From Pseudothauera lacus (lineage in GTDB: Bacteria; Pseudomonadota; Gammaproteobacteria; Burkholderiales; Rhodocyclaceae): DNA of 64,000 nucleotides. Shown here in pieces: positions 1 through 9,065 of this stretch. Location of the stretch: assembly GCF_003034845.1 (NCBI RefSeq), contig NZ_PZKC01000013.1, forward strand, positions 1 to 64,000, written 5' to 3'. How positions within the stretch are numbered: position 1 is the stretch's first letter; the number at the start of each line of letters is the position of its first letter. Below the pieces are notes generated by a model. That model ran no database searches, had not been told where the DNA came from, and saw only the letters and a program-made list of their open reading frames with translations. The translations under genes and the position numbers were made by a program.

Positions 1-86
1 AACCGCAAAACCGCTGAAAGTACCGCCCTTCGCCGCTCCGAGCCCGTTTCCGGACTTGCCGGAAAACACCGCTCGGCGCTGAAGAG
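1..86 (-). promoter_or_regulatory. 5' leader of a transcript leaving the left edge
   Basis: No open frame of note is seen here. Downstream of the promoter at 93-120 the minus strand carries a GC-rich start region and a hairpin whose arms lie at about 47-53 and 59-65. The gene served is outside the window. The GC-rich discriminator and the leader hairpin resemble a stable RNA (rRNA or tRNA) leader, but this is inference. Confidence 0.4.
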
Positions 87-92
87 GGGCGA

Positions 93-120
93 ATTATAGA
101 CACTCGATCAGGGGTGTCAA
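93..120 (-). promoter_or_regulatory. Strong sigma-70 promoter reading out of the window
   Basis: On the minus strand a perfect TTGACA (115-120) and a perfect TATAAT (93-98) are separated by 16 bp. The discriminator after the -10 box is GC-rich (TCGCCCC), a feature of stringently controlled stable RNA promoters. The promoter is back to back with the ATPase gene at 215. Confidence 0.75.
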
Positions 121-214
121 CAGGGAACGCGAAGAACTTTATCCGCCACCTTCGCGACAGGCGCGCGCGGGATCGACGATAATCCTTCCGTCATCCATCA
201 CGAACTGCCGCACC

Positions 215-1774
215 ATGAACGATCAACGCGACCTTGCCGCCCTGCTGCGCTCCCGCACGCCGATCATCGTCATTGAAACCATGGAAGAGCTGCGTGCGTT
301 GCGTCTCCTGGAGCAGCTCGGCAACAGTCTGGACATTCCCCTCTACCGCTGGTCCGCGGCAAGCGGACTGGTGCATGCGAACTTCCGCTACGGTCCGCGC
401 GACAGCGGCCGCCAGGAAGGGCGTGGCTTCGGCATTGTCGGCGACTATCCGCGCAACCAGGGCAGCGCCGGCAGCGAGCGGCGGGAGCATGCGGTGGAGG
501 ACACCCGCAAGCTCGGCCAGGCCCTCGACTTCATCGACAAGCGCGGACAGAAGGGCATCTACGTGCTGCTCGACATCCATCCCTATATGGAGGATCCGGT
601 GGTGCTGCGCCTGCTGCGCGAGATCGCCCTCGACCATGCCATCGACGGGCGGACCCTGGTACTGATCAGCGCCCGCCTCGAACTGCCCACCAAGCTCGCC
701 CGCCACGCCGCCAGCGTGCGCCTGTCCTTGCCCGACGAAGCGCGCATCCGTGCGCTGATGGAAGAGGAGTTCGCCCTCTATGCGCGCCAGGGCAAACCGG
801 CACGCCGCGATGGCGCCGTCGAGGACGCCATGGTGCGTTACGTCAGCGGCCTGTGCGAGGAGGACGTGCGTCATCTGCTGCGCCAGTCCATCCACGACGA
901 CGGCGCCCTCACCCGGGAGGACCTGGCGCGCGCCGCACGTTACAAGGAGACCGCCCTGCCCGGCCTGAGCCTGGAAAGCGTGGTCGACACCCCCGACGCC
1001 ATCGGCGGCCTGCTGCGCCTGCGGCGCTGGCTGGCGCAGCGCCGGCCGATCTTTCTCGGCGAGGTCGAGCGCCCGGGTCTGCCGCCCCCCCGCGGGGTGC
1101 TGATCATGGGTGTACAGGGCACCGGCAAGAGCCTCACCGCCAAGGCTACCGCTGCTTCATGGGGGCTGCCGTTGCTGCGTCTGGACATCGGCGCGCTGTA
1201 CGACAAGTTCCAGGGCGAGACCGAGCGCAAGTTGCGCGAAGCGCTGCAGGGCGCGGAGAACATGCAGCCGCTGGTGCTGTGGATCGACGAGATCGAGAAG
1301 GCCGTAGCCACCGACGACAACGACGGCGGGGTGTCGCGGCGTGTGCTCGGCACCCTGCTGACCTGGCTGGCGGAGCGCCGTGCGCGCATCTTCATCGTCG
1401 CCACGGCCAACGACGTGCAGGCGCTGCCGCCGGAACTGGTGCGCAAGGGGCGCTTCGACGAGCTGTTCTTTGTCGATCTGCCCGATGCGCCGGCGCGTGA
1501 CACCATCTTCCGCATCCACCTCGGCCGCCATCGCCTCAACCCGGCGAACTACGCCCTTGCCGAACTGGTTGCCGCCAGCGCGGGCTTCTCCGGTGCCGAG
1601 ATCGAGCAGGCCGTGGTGGCGGCGCTTTACGAAGCGCTGCCGGACGGGCGCGAGCCTGACAGCGCGACGCTGCTCGCCGAGATCAGGCGCACGCGTCCCC
1701 TGTCGGTGGTGATGGAGGAGAAAATCGCCGCCCTGCGCGCCTGGGCCGCCGAGCGCTGTGTGATGGCCGACTGA
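215..1774 (+). CDS. AAA family ATPase, Ycf46-like
   Basis: This 519-residue protein has an N-terminal region of about 250 residues without a recognised motif, followed by an AAA module. Walker A GVQGTGKS lies at residues 299-306 and Walker B LVLWIDEIEK at 353-362. A later segment (VATANDVQALPPELVRKGRFDE) has the second region of homology and arginine fingers typical of classical AAA proteins. The architecture matches the Ycf46 family of cyanobacteria, plastids and many proteobacteria, whose molecular role is poorly known. No protease motif or membrane segment is seen. The gene stands alone and converges on dnaB with 21 bp between the stop codons. The ATG at 215 has only a weak ribosome binding site. 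Confidence 0.85.
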   Translation: MNDQRDLAALLRSRTPIIVIETMEELRALRLLEQLGNSLDIPLYRWSAASGLVHANFRYGPRDSGRQEGRGFGIVGDYPRNQGSAGSERREHAVEDTRKLGQALDFIDKRGQKGIYVLLDIHPYMEDPVVLRLLREIALDHAIDGRTLVLISARLELPTKLARHAASVRLSLPDEARIRALMEEEFALYARQGKPARRDGAVEDAMVRYVSGLCEEDVRHLLRQSIHDDGALTREDLARAARYKETALPGLSLESVVDTPDAIGGLLRLRRWLAQRRPIFLGEVERPGLPPPRGVLIMGVQGTGKSLTAKATAASWGLPLLRLDIGALYDKFQGETERKLREALQGAENMQPLVLWIDEIEKAVATDDNDGGVSRRVLGTLLTWLAERRARIFIVATANDVQALPPELVRKGRFDELFFVDLPDAPARDTIFRIHLGRHRLNPANYALAELVAASAGFSGAEIEQAVVAALYEALPDGREPDSATLLAEIRRTRPLSVVMEEKIAALRAWAAERCVMAD

Positions 1775-1795
1775 GGGCGCGATCGCGGCTCGCCC

Positions 1796-3202
1796 TCAGT
1801 AGCCCCCGGGGGCGCCGCCGGCGTAGTTCTCGAAGCGCGTGCTTTCGCCGATGAAGGTCATCCGCACCGTGCCGGTCGGGCCGTTACGGTGCTTGCCGAT
1901 GATCAGTTCCGCGGTGCCCTTGTCGGGCGAATCGGGGTTATAGACCTCGTCGCGGTAGATGAACATGATGATGTCGGCGTCCTGTTCGATGGCGCCCGAT
2001 TCACGCAGGTCGGACATCACCGGGCGCTTGTTGGGGCGCTGCTCGAGACTGCGGTTGAGCTGCGACAGGGCGATGATCGGCACGTGCAGCTCCTTGGCGA
2101 GCGACTTCACCGAGCGCGAGATCTCCGACAGTTCGGCGGCACGGTTGTCACCGTCGCGCGTGCTGCTCATCAGCTGCAGGTAGTCGATGACGATCAGGCC
2201 GAGCTTGCCGCACTGGCGCGCCAGGCGGCGGCAGCGCGCGCGCAGGTCGATGGGATTCAGGCCTGGCGTCTCGTCGATGTAGATCGGCGCCTCGTAGAGC
2301 TTGCCCATCGCCGCGGTGAGGCGCTGCCAATCCTCATCGCCGAGGCGCCCCGAGCGGATCTTGCTCTGGTCGATGCGGCCGATCGAGGAGATGAAACGGG
2401 TGGCCAGCTGGGTGCCGGGCATTTCCATCGAGAAGATTGCCACCGGCAGACGGCACTCGACGGCGATATGCTCGGCAACGTTGAGCGCAAAGGTAGTCTT
2501 GCCCATTGCCGGACGGCCGGCAACGACGATCATGTCGGAGGGCTGCAACCCGGAGGTCATGCCGTCGAGGTCCACCAGGCCGGTCGGCACGCCGGTGACG
2601 TCGCTGGGGTTGTCGCGGTCGTACAGTTCCTGGACGCGGTCGACCACCTGCTTGAGGATGGGCTGGATGGAGACGAAGCCGCTGCTGTGGCGCGCGCCGG
2701 CCTCGGCAATCTCGAACACCTTGGCCTCGGCCTCGTCGAGCAGGATCTTGGCATCCTTGCCGGAGGGCGCGAGCGCGCTGGCGGCAATATCGTCGCCGAC
2801 GGCGACCAGCTTGCGCAGGATGCTGCGCTCGCGGACGATCTCCGCGTAGCGGCGGATGTTCGCCGCCGACGGTGTGTTGTTGGCGATCTCCGCCAGGTAG
2901 GCCAGGCCACCGGCCTGCTCCGCCTCGCCGCTCTTTTCCAGCGACTCGAACACCGTCACCACGTCGGCAGGCTTGCCGAGGTCGATGAGGCGGGCGATGT
3001 GGCGGTAGATGCGCCGGTGGTCGTCGCGGTAGAAGTCGACCTCGCCGACCAGGTCGGCAATACGTTCCCAGGCCGCGTTGTCGAGCAGGATGCCGCCGAT
3101 CAGCGACTGTTCGGCCTCCAGCGAATGGGGCGGCAGCTTGAGGGCGCTCATCTGCGGATCGGCGCCGCCATCTGGGAATCTGCTGCGTGCGGAAGTGGCC
3201 AT
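1796..3202 (-). CDS. dnaB: Replicative DNA helicase DnaB
   Basis: This is the hexameric 5'-3' helicase that unwinds DNA at the replication fork and works with primase. The N-terminal helical domain (PPHSLEAEQSLIGG) is followed by the RecA-like domain with Walker A GRPAMGKT at residues 229-236 and Walker B LIVIDYLQLM at 336-345, counted from the chosen start. The frame is open to 3277, but I chose the ATG at 3202 (468 aa, close to E. coli's 471). A TAGAAT -10 box at 3235-3240 would place the transcription start downstream of the longer alternative. A third possible start is the ATG at 3151. The gene follows rplI, the usual proteobacterial order, but a terminator-like hairpin separates them, so it probably has its own promoter as well. 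Confidence 0.95.
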   Translation of the reverse strand: MATSARSRFPDGGADPQMSALKLPPHSLEAEQSLIGGILLDNAAWERIADLVGEVDFYRDDHRRIYRHIARLIDLGKPADVVTVFESLEKSGEAEQAGGLAYLAEIANNTPSAANIRRYAEIVRERSILRKLVAVGDDIAASALAPSGKDAKILLDEAEAKVFEIAEAGARHSSGFVSIQPILKQVVDRVQELYDRDNPSDVTGVPTGLVDLDGMTSGLQPSDMIVVAGRPAMGKTTFALNVAEHIAVECRLPVAIFSMEMPGTQLATRFISSIGRIDQSKIRSGRLGDEDWQRLTAAMGKLYEAPIYIDETPGLNPIDLRARCRRLARQCGKLGLIVIDYLQLMSSTRDGDNRAAELSEISRSVKSLAKELHVPIIALSQLNRSLEQRPNKRPVMSDLRESGAIEQDADIIMFIYRDEVYNPDSPDKGTAELIIGKHRNGPTGTVRMTFIGESTRFENYAGGAPGGY

Positions 3203-3234
3203 GGGGGGTGTGCTGAAACTGCGACGAAGGTGGG

Positions 3235-3240
3235 ATTCTA
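3235..3240 (-). promoter_or_regulatory. Candidate -10 box of dnaB
   Basis: TAGAAT (5 of 6 matches to consensus) lies 32 bp upstream of the chosen dnaB start, downstream of the rplI terminator. No good -35 hexamer is found at 16-18 bp, so the call is tentative. Confidence 0.35.
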
Positions 3241-3261
3241 CCCGTGCGGAGCGACGCGCGC

Positions 3262-3297
3262 TGCGCCCCAAAGACAAGGGGCTGCCGAAGCAGCCCC
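3262..3297 (-). terminator. Terminator after rplI
   Basis: A perfect 8-bp stem (3278-3285 with 3290-3297) closes a TTCG tetraloop on the minus strand. It is followed by a T-rich tail (TTGTCTTTGG) down to 3262. It lies 26 bp past the rplI stop codon and before dnaB, so it should end or weaken transcription of the rpsF-priB-rpsR-rplI operon. Confidence 0.75.
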
Positions 3298-3323
3298 CTG
3301 GGACAGACGAAGCAGGCTTGCGC

Positions 3324-3776
3324 TTACTGCTGGTCGCCGAGCACCGAGACGGTGATGGTAGCCAGCACGTCGGCGTGCAGGGACACTTCGAGCTGCACGT
3401 CGCCGACCTGCTTGAGGGCGCCGTCGGGCATGCGGATGGCGGAGCGGTCGATGTCGTAACCGAGGGCCACCAGGCCTTCGGCGACGTCGGCGTTGTTCAC
3501 CGAGCCGAACAGGCGGCCGTCCATGCCGGCCTTGCGGGTCACCTGGACGGTGACGCCTTCGAGCTTGCCGGCCAGTTCCTGGGCGGCAGCCAGCTTCTCG
3601 GCCTGTGCGCGCTCCAGCTCGGCGCGACGGGCTTCGAACTCGGCCATGTTGGAGGCGGTGGCACGCTTGGCCTTGCCTTGCGGGATCAGGTAGTTGCGGG
3701 CGTAACCGTCCTTGACCTTGACCACGTCACCGAGGCCACCGAGGTTCACGACCTTTTCGAGAAGAATGATCTGCAT
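3324..3776 (-). CDS. rplI: 50S ribosomal protein L9 (bL9)
   Basis: The 150-residue protein binds domain V of 23S rRNA near the base of the L1 stalk and helps maintain the reading frame. The N-terminal rRNA-binding domain begins [19 protein letters not shown], with the GYARNYLIP motif at about residues 24-32. A long charged connecting helix (about 40-75) and the C-terminal domain follow. It is last in the rpsF-priB-rpsR-rplI operon, 15 bp after rpsR, and is followed by a clear terminator. Confidence 0.97.
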   Translation of the reverse strand: MQIILLEKVVNLGGLGDVVKVKDGYARNYLIPQGKAKRATASNMAEFEARRAELERAQAEKLAAAQELAGKLEGVTVQVTRKAGMDGRLFGSVNNADVAEGLVALGYDIDRSAIRMPDGALKQVGDVQLEVSLHADVLATITVSVLGDQQ

Positions 3777-3791
3777 GTTTCCGTTCTCCTC

Positions 3792-4064
3792 TTACTGGTG
3801 CAGGTCGGTGTACGGCAGCAGGGCCAGGAAGCGCGCGCGCTTGACGGCCACGGAGAGCTGACGCTGATAGCCGGCCTTGGTGCCGGTGATGCGCGCCGGC
3901 ATGATCTTGGCGTTCTCGGTGATGAAGTCCTTGAGGATGTCCACATCCTTGTAGTCGACTTCTTCGATCTTCTCCGCGGTGAAGCGGCAGAACTTGCGAC
4001 GCTTGAACAGACCGCGACCGCGGTCGTCCTTCTTCTTGAACTTGGATTTGGGCTTGAAAGCCAT
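3792..4064 (-). CDS. rpsR: 30S ribosomal protein S18 (bS18)
   Basis: The 90-residue protein binds S6 and the central domain of 16S rRNA on the platform of the small subunit. The lysine/arginine-rich N-terminus is followed by the family signature RRKFCRF and the C-terminal segment [27 protein letters not shown]. It lies 2 bp downstream of priB, so translation of the two genes is probably coupled. Confidence 0.97.
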   Translation of the reverse strand: MAFKPKSKFKKKDDRGRGLFKRRKFCRFTAEKIEEVDYKDVDILKDFITENAKIMPARITGTKAGYQRQLSVAVKRARFLALLPYTDLHQ

Positions 4065-4066
4065 TT

Positions 4067-4381
4067 TCAGTTTCCTTCCAGAAATTCGATCTTGTTCAGG
4101 TGCAGCACCGGCGCCCTGCTGCGCAGACTCTTCGCTGCGAGAAAGCCGCTGGCCCGCAATTTCACGCCTGGAGCCGCCACCGCCAGCACATTGGCCAGCT
4201 CGCCGACTGCCACCGCCTGCAACTCCACCGCAACCTCACGCTTCACGGCAGCTTCGATCTGTTGCGACTGGTGCGCCAGCAGGCAATTCACCACTGGCAC
4301 CCCGGCGGGGGTTCGACGCAGCGGCTGAAGTTCGGCCAGCACGACGTCGATGCGGACTTGGTTGAGCTCCGGCTCAGACAC
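4067..4381 (-). CDS. priB: Primosomal replication protein N, PriB
   Basis: PriB is a dimeric single-stranded DNA-binding OB-fold protein that bridges PriA and DnaT when collapsed forks are restarted. The 104-residue product keeps the family landmarks P-x-R-x-TPAG-x-P near residues 20-29, a conserved His-x-Ser segment, and the C-terminal GFLAAKS-R block. The start codon is GTG and lies one base after the rpsF stop codon. The position between S6 and S18 is diagnostic: this order is typical of beta- and gammaproteobacteria. Confidence 0.92.
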   Translation of the reverse strand: MSEPELNQVRIDVVLAELQPLRRTPAGVPVVNCLLAHQSQQIEAAVKREVAVELQAVAVGELANVLAVAAPGVKLRASGFLAAKSLRSRAPVLHLNKIEFLEGN

Positions 4382-4382
4382 C

Positions 4383-4772
4383 TCAGGCAGATTCGGTTTC
4401 GCTCGCCGGTGCTTCCTCGCCGGCAGCGGCGGGAGCGGTCAGCGAACGCGACTTCTCTTCCTTCATCATCGGCGACGGGGTGGTGACGGCCTTCTTCATC
4501 TTGACGACGAGGTGGCGCAGCACGGCATCGTTGAACTTGAAGGCGTGCTCCAGCTCAGCCAGGGCTTCGCCGTCGCATTCGATGTTCATGAGCACGTAGT
4601 GGGCCTTGTGCACCTTCTGGATCGGGTAGGCCATCTGGCGGCGGCCCCAGTCTTCCAGGCGGTGGATCTGGCCTTCGCGGGCGGTGACGATCGCCTTGTA
4701 GCGGTCGATCATCGCCGGCACCTGCTCGGACTGGTCCGGGTGGACGATGAAAACAACTTCGTAGTGTCGCAT
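4383..4772 (-). CDS. rpsF: 30S ribosomal protein S6 (bS6)
   Basis: S6 forms a heterodimer with S18 on the 30S platform. The product starts [18 protein letters not shown] and has 129 residues (E. coli 131 before modification). The ATG at 4772 was chosen over an upstream in-frame start because an AAGGAG ribosome binding site precedes it directly. The C-terminus is Ala/Glu rich and ends in TESA rather than the poly-Glu site that RimK modifies in E. coli. It is first in its operon, with a promoter at 4841-4869. Confidence 0.97.
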   Translation of the reverse strand: MRHYEVVFIVHPDQSEQVPAMIDRYKAIVTAREGQIHRLEDWGRRQMAYPIQKVHKAHYVLMNIECDGEALAELEHAFKFNDAVLRHLVVKMKKAVTTPSPMMKEEKSRSLTAPAAAGEEAPASETESA

Positions 4773-4840
4773 GTAGACTCCTTGCGGTTGATTGCAGCCC
4801 CCCGGCATGCGATGACCGGTGGGGCAAGGGAAAGCCGGGC

Positions 4841-4869
4841 AGCGTAGCAGAAACAGGCACGCCCATCAA
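4841..4869 (-). promoter_or_regulatory. Promoter of the rpsF-priB-rpsR-rplI operon
   Basis: On the minus strand TTGATG (4864-4869) and TACGCT (4841-4846) are 17 bp apart, and the -10 box is extended by an upstream TG (TGCTACGCT). The predicted start, near 4834, gives a leader of about 60 nt. A perfect TTGACA at 4876-4881 lies further upstream but has no partner -10 box at the right distance. Confidence 0.6.
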
Positions 4870-4895
4870 TGGTTTTGTCAAGCCCTGCGGCAGGG

Positions 4896-7800
4896 TCAGC
4901 GCGGGCGCGCATCCCAGATCTTCTGCAGGCGCTTCACCGATACCGGCATCGGTGTCTTCAGCTCCTGGGCGAAGAGGCCGACGCGCAACTCTTCGAGCAA
5001 CCAGCGGAATTCCTCGAGCTGCGGGTCGTCCACCCCGGCGCGGCGCTTGGCAGTGCACTCGCGCTCCCACTGCTGGGCGAGTGCGCGCCACTCGGCGAGA
5101 AGTTGCGCGTCACGCGCGGGGTTGTTGCGCAGCTTGTCGAGACGGCTCGCCGCCCCTTTCAGATAGCGGGGAAACTGTGCCAGGCGCTCCCATGGATAGG
5201 CGAGCAGGAAATCCTTCGGCATCAGGGCGCCGACCTGGACCTGGATGTCGGCCACCGCCTCCGGGAAGGTCTTCAGCCCTGCAAGGCGCTTCTGCAGCGC
5301 GCCGTGCTCGGCCACCAGCTGGCCGGCCAGACGCATGAACTCCTGCGCCACCAGGGCGATGCGCGGCTTGGCTTCGGCGCAGCGACGCGCAAAGGCTTCG
5401 GCGTCCACCGGCAGCGGCTCAAGCAGGCAGCAGCGGCGCAGCGTGGCGGCGACCAGGCGGGCCTTGAGCTCGGTCTCCGAACCGAAGCTCATCATCTGCA
5501 GCGCCAGCTCGCGGATGCCCGGCAGCTTCTCGATGGCGCGCACCTGGTCCTTCAGGTTGAGGGCGAAGAGGCGCGCCAGCCCGGCGCGGTGGACGCGTGC
5601 GGCCTCTTCCGGGGTGTCGTAGGGACGCAGCGAGACGCTCTCGCCGTCGTCGTGCAGGGCGGGGAAGCCGATCACCTCACGCCCCGCCACACGCACTTCG
5701 AGCAGTTCCGGCAGCGCCCCGAAGGTCCATGCGGTGAAGCCGCTCAGCCCGCCTTCGGCATCCGCAGGTGCAGTGACCGCGGGCGGCGCGACCTTCTTCG
5801 CCCCCGCTGCGACCGGCACCTCGGTGGCTGGCGCAGCCACACCCTCGATGCGCGCGGCGCGGAACTGGCTGGCGACCTGCTCGCGGAACTTGGCCCGCAG
5901 TTCCGCGAGGTTGCGCGACTGGCCGAGCACCCGGCCGTGCTCGTCGACCAGGCGGAAGTTCATGAAGCAGTGCGGCTTGAGGTTCTCGGCGCGGAAGCTC
6001 TCGGCCGGCAGCTTGAGCGACACGCGTTCCTCGACGAAGCGCTGCAGGGCGCGCAGCAGCGGCTCGTCGACGTCCAGCTCGCCGGCCTCGAACCGCGCCA
6101 TGAAGGCCGCTGCGCTGTCGGCGATCGGCTGCAGGCGGTGGCGGTGCTTCTGCGGCACGGTGCGCAGCAGCGCGGCGACCTTCTCTTCCAGCAGGCCGGG
6201 CACCAGCCATTCACAGCGCGCCGCGGGAATCTGGTTGAGCATGGCGAGCGGCACGGTCAGCGTGACGCCGTCGTCGGCCTCGCCTGGCGCGTGCAGGTAG
6301 GCCAGCCGGAGCGTCTGGCCGAGCACCTCGAAGTGGGCCGGGAAGCGCTCGGTGGTGATGCCCTCGGCCTCGTGGCGCATCAGCTGCTCGCGCGACAGAT
6401 GCAGGATCTTCGGCTCCGCCTTCTCGGCCTGCTTGCGCCAGCGCTCGAAGCTGGCCAGGTCGACCAGCTCGGGCGGCAGCTTGGCGTCGTAGAAGGCGTG
6501 GATCAGTTCCTCGTCCACCAGTACGTCGGGGCGGCGACTCTTGTGTTCCAGACGCTCGATCTCGGCGACCAGCTTGAGGTTGTGGCGCAGGAAGGGCATG
6601 GCGCGCGCCGCCCCCTCGGCAATTTCGCCCTGCACCAGGCCTTCGCGGATGAACAGTTCGCGGCACAGCGCCGGGTCGGTGTCGCGGTAGGACACCCCGC
6701 GCCGCGCATAGAGCACCAGGCCATGCACCGTGCCTCGCTCCCAGGCGCGCACCGCGCCGCTGCTCTTCGACCAGTGCGGCTCGAAGACGTGGCGGCGCAG
6801 CAGATGGGCGCCGACCTCCTCCACCCATTCCGGCTCGATGCGCGCCAGGCAGCGGCCAAACAGGCGCGTGGTATCGACCAGCTCGGCCGCCATGATCCAC
6901 TTGCCCGCCTTCTTCGCCAGCGCCGAACCCGGGTGCGGCCAGAAGCGGATGCCGCGCGCGCCCAGGTAGCTGCCGGCCTGCGGCCCGGAGGCGTCTTCGG
7001 CGCGACAGCCGATGTGACCGAGCAGGCCGGCGAGCAGCGCCTTGTGCAGGGGTTCGTAGGCGATCGGGCGCGGTTCGGCGCCGGCCTCGCCCGCTGCGGC
7101 CTTGGCGCCGCGCGACGGCGGTACGGCCTCGGCGGCGGTCTCCGGATGCCAGCCGTGCTCGGCGCACAGGGCATGGAGCTGGGTGTGCACATCGCGCCAT
7201 TCGCGCATGCGCAACCAGGACAGGTAGTGCTTCTTGCACCAGGCCTTCTGCTTGCTGCTGCTCTCGTGGCGCAGCACCTCGCTCCAGGCGCGCCACAGAT
7301 GGATGTACCAGAGGAATTCGGAGCGCTGGTCCTGCTCGCCGCCGCGAAAGCGCGCATGCGCCTGATCGGCCGCGCCGGGACTGTCCTGCGGGCGTTCGCG
7401 CGGGTCCTGCACCGACAACGCGGCGGCCACCACCAGCATTTCGGCCAGGCAGCCGCGCTCGCGCGCGGCGAGGATCATGCGTCCGACCTTGGGGTCGAGC
7501 GGCAGCTTGGCCAGTTCGCGCCCCACCGCGGTGAGCTCGCGCGCGTCGTCGTCGCTGACCGCGCCCAGTTCGGTGAGCAACTGGTAGCCGTCGCCGATCA
7601 TGCGCGGCGAGGGCGGATCGATGAAGGGGAAATCCTCCACCGCGCCGAGCTTCAAGGCCTTCATGCGCAGGATCACGCCGGCCAGCGAGGAGCGCAGGAT
7701 CTCCGGGTCGGTGTGTGGTGGGCGGCGCTCGAAATCTTCCTCGTCATAGAGGCGGAAGCAGATGCCGTCCATCACCCGGCCGCAGCGTCCGGCGCGCTGG

Positions 7801-9041
7801 CGCGCGGCGGACTGGGCGACCTTCTCGATCTGCAGCTGCTCGACCTTGTTGCGGTAGCTGTAGCGCTTGACCCGCGCCAGGCCGGTATCGACCACGTAGC
7901 GGATGCCGGGCACGGTGAGCGAGGTTTCCGCCACGTTGGTGGCCAGCACCACGCGCCGCCCCTTGGAGCCGGCGAACACCCGCGCCTGCTCCTGCGCCGA
8001 CTGGCGGGCGAACAGCGGCAGGATCTCGGTGCCGGCGGCGTGATGCGCATGGCGCAGGGCTTCGGCGGCCTCGCGGATCTCGCGCTCGCCGGGCAGGAAG
8101 ACCAGCACGTCGCCGGGGCCGCTCAGCTGCGCCTCGTCCACCGCGTCGACCAGGGCTTCGTAGAGGTCGCGCTTCTTCGCGTCGCGTCGCGCGGGGGAGT
8201 TGGTATTGGCGTTGGCGCTGTCGCCGTCGTCCTCGGCGACCGGGCGGTAGCGCATCTCGATCGGGTAGAGGCGGCCGGAAACCTCGATCACCGGCGCCGG
8301 CTGACCGGCGGCATCGGCGAAGTGGCGGGCGAAGCGCTCGGCATCCAGCGTGGCCGAGGTGACGATCACCTTCAGGTCCGGGCGGCGCGGCAGCAGGGTG
8401 CGCAGGTAGCCAAGCAGGAAGTCGATGTTGAGGCTGCGCTCGTGGGCCTCGTCGATGATCAGCGTGTCGTAGGCCGACAGCCAGGGATCGCCCTGGGTTT
8501 CCGCGAGCAGGATGCCGTCGGTCATCAGCTTGATGCTCGACGCCGGGCTGAGGCGGTCGGTGAAGCGGATCTTGTAGCCCACCGCCTGGCCGAGCTCGCT
8601 CTTCAGCTCCTGGGCGATGCGTGCCGCGGTGCTGCGCGCGGCGATGCGGCGCGGCTGGGTGTGGCCGATCAGGCCGTGCACGCCACGCCCCAGCGCCAGG
8701 CAGATCTTGGGCAGCTGGGTGGTCTTGCCGGAGCCGGTCTCGCCGCACACGATGATCACCTGGTGCGCGGCGATCGCCGCGGCGATTTCCTCGCGGCGCT
8801 GGTTGACCGGCAGATCGGCGGGGAAGTCGGGCACCGGCAGGGCGGCGCGGCGCGCAGCCACCGCGGCGCGCGAGCGTTCCAGCAGCGCCTCCAGGTCGGC
8901 CTGCAGCTTCGCCCGCTTGTCGCCGGTGGCACGGTGCAACGCACGCGCCAGGCCGATCAGGCGGCCGCGGTCGGCGGCCAGGCAGTCATCGGTGTTCAAC
9001 GCGGCGCGCGGCGCGGCCTGCGGGGACGAGGAAGAGGTCAT
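4896..9041 (-). CDS. hrpA: ATP-dependent RNA helicase HrpA
   Basis: This is a 1381-residue DEAH-box helicase of the RHA family. Motif I GETGSGKT lies at residues 100-107, DEAH at 197-200 and SAT at 229-231. Motif VI (QRAGRCGR) follows later, then the helicase-associated and OB-fold regions and the long C-terminal domain specific to bacterial HrpA. E. coli HrpA (about 1300 aa) acts on mRNA and has been linked to rescue of stalled ribosomes. The gene starts 24 bp after crcB, so it is probably the last gene of an mscS-crcB-hrpA transcript. The C-terminal third contains an Ala/Pro-rich linker not expected in the core fold. Confidence 0.95.
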   Translation of the reverse strand: MTSSSSPQAAPRAALNTDDCLAADRGRLIGLARALHRATGDKRAKLQADLEALLERSRAAVAARRAALPVPDFPADLPVNQRREEIAAAIAAHQVIIVCGETGSGKTTQLPKICLALGRGVHGLIGHTQPRRIAARSTAARIAQELKSELGQAVGYKIRFTDRLSPASSIKLMTDGILLAETQGDPWLSAYDTLIIDEAHERSLNIDFLLGYLRTLLPRRPDLKVIVTSATLDAERFARHFADAAGQPAPVIEVSGRLYPIEMRYRPVAEDDGDSANANTNSPARRDAKKRDLYEALVDAVDEAQLSGPGDVLVFLPGEREIREAAEALRHAHHAAGTEILPLFARQSAQEQARVFAGSKGRRVVLATNVAETSLTVPGIRYVVDTGLARVKRYSYRNKVEQLQIEKVAQSAARQRAGRCGRVMDGICFRLYDEEDFERRPPHTDPEILRSSLAGVILRMKALKLGAVEDFPFIDPPSPRMIGDGYQLLTELGAVSDDDARELTAVGRELAKLPLDPKVGRMILAARERGCLAEMLVVAAALSVQDPRERPQDSPGAADQAHARFRGGEQDQRSEFLWYIHLWRAWSEVLRHESSSKQKAWCKKHYLSWLRMREWRDVHTQLHALCAEHGWHPETAAEAVPPSRGAKAAAGEAGAEPRPIAYEPLHKALLAGLLGHIGCRAEDASGPQAGSYLGARGIRFWPHPGSALAKKAGKWIMAAELVDTTRLFGRCLARIEPEWVEEVGAHLLRRHVFEPHWSKSSGAVRAWERGTVHGLVLYARRGVSYRDTDPALCRELFIREGLVQGEIAEGAARAMPFLRHNLKLVAEIERLEHKSRRPDVLVDEELIHAFYDAKLPPELVDLASFERWRKQAEKAEPKILHLSREQLMRHEAEGITTERFPAHFEVLGQTLRLAYLHAPGEADDGVTLTVPLAMLNQIPAARCEWLVPGLLEEKVAALLRTVPQKHRHRLQPIADSAAAFMARFEAGELDVDEPLLRALQRFVEERVSLKLPAESFRAENLKPHCFMNFRLVDEHGRVLGQSRNLAELRAKFREQVASQFRAARIEGVAAPATEVPVAAGAKKVAPPAVTAPADAEGGLSGFTAWTFGALPELLEVRVAGREVIGFPALHDDGESVSLRPYDTPEEAARVHRAGLARLFALNLKDQVRAIEKLPGIRELALQMMSFGSETELKARLVAATLRRCCLLEPLPVDAEAFARRCAEAKPRIALVAQEFMRLAGQLVAEHGALQKRLAGLKTFPEAVADIQVQVGALMPKDFLLAYPWERLAQFPRYLKGAASRLDKLRNNPARDAQLLAEWRALAQQWERECTAKRRAGVDDPQLEEFRWLLEELRVGLFAQELKTPMPVSVKRLQKIWDARPR

Positions 9042-9065
9042 CGATACGGCGGAACGCGATGCGGA

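Noticed and set aside
4876-4881. Perfect TTGACA upstream of rpsF
   Set aside because: No -10 hexamer lies 16-18 bp downstream. The TTGATG-17-TACGCT pair next to it fits better.
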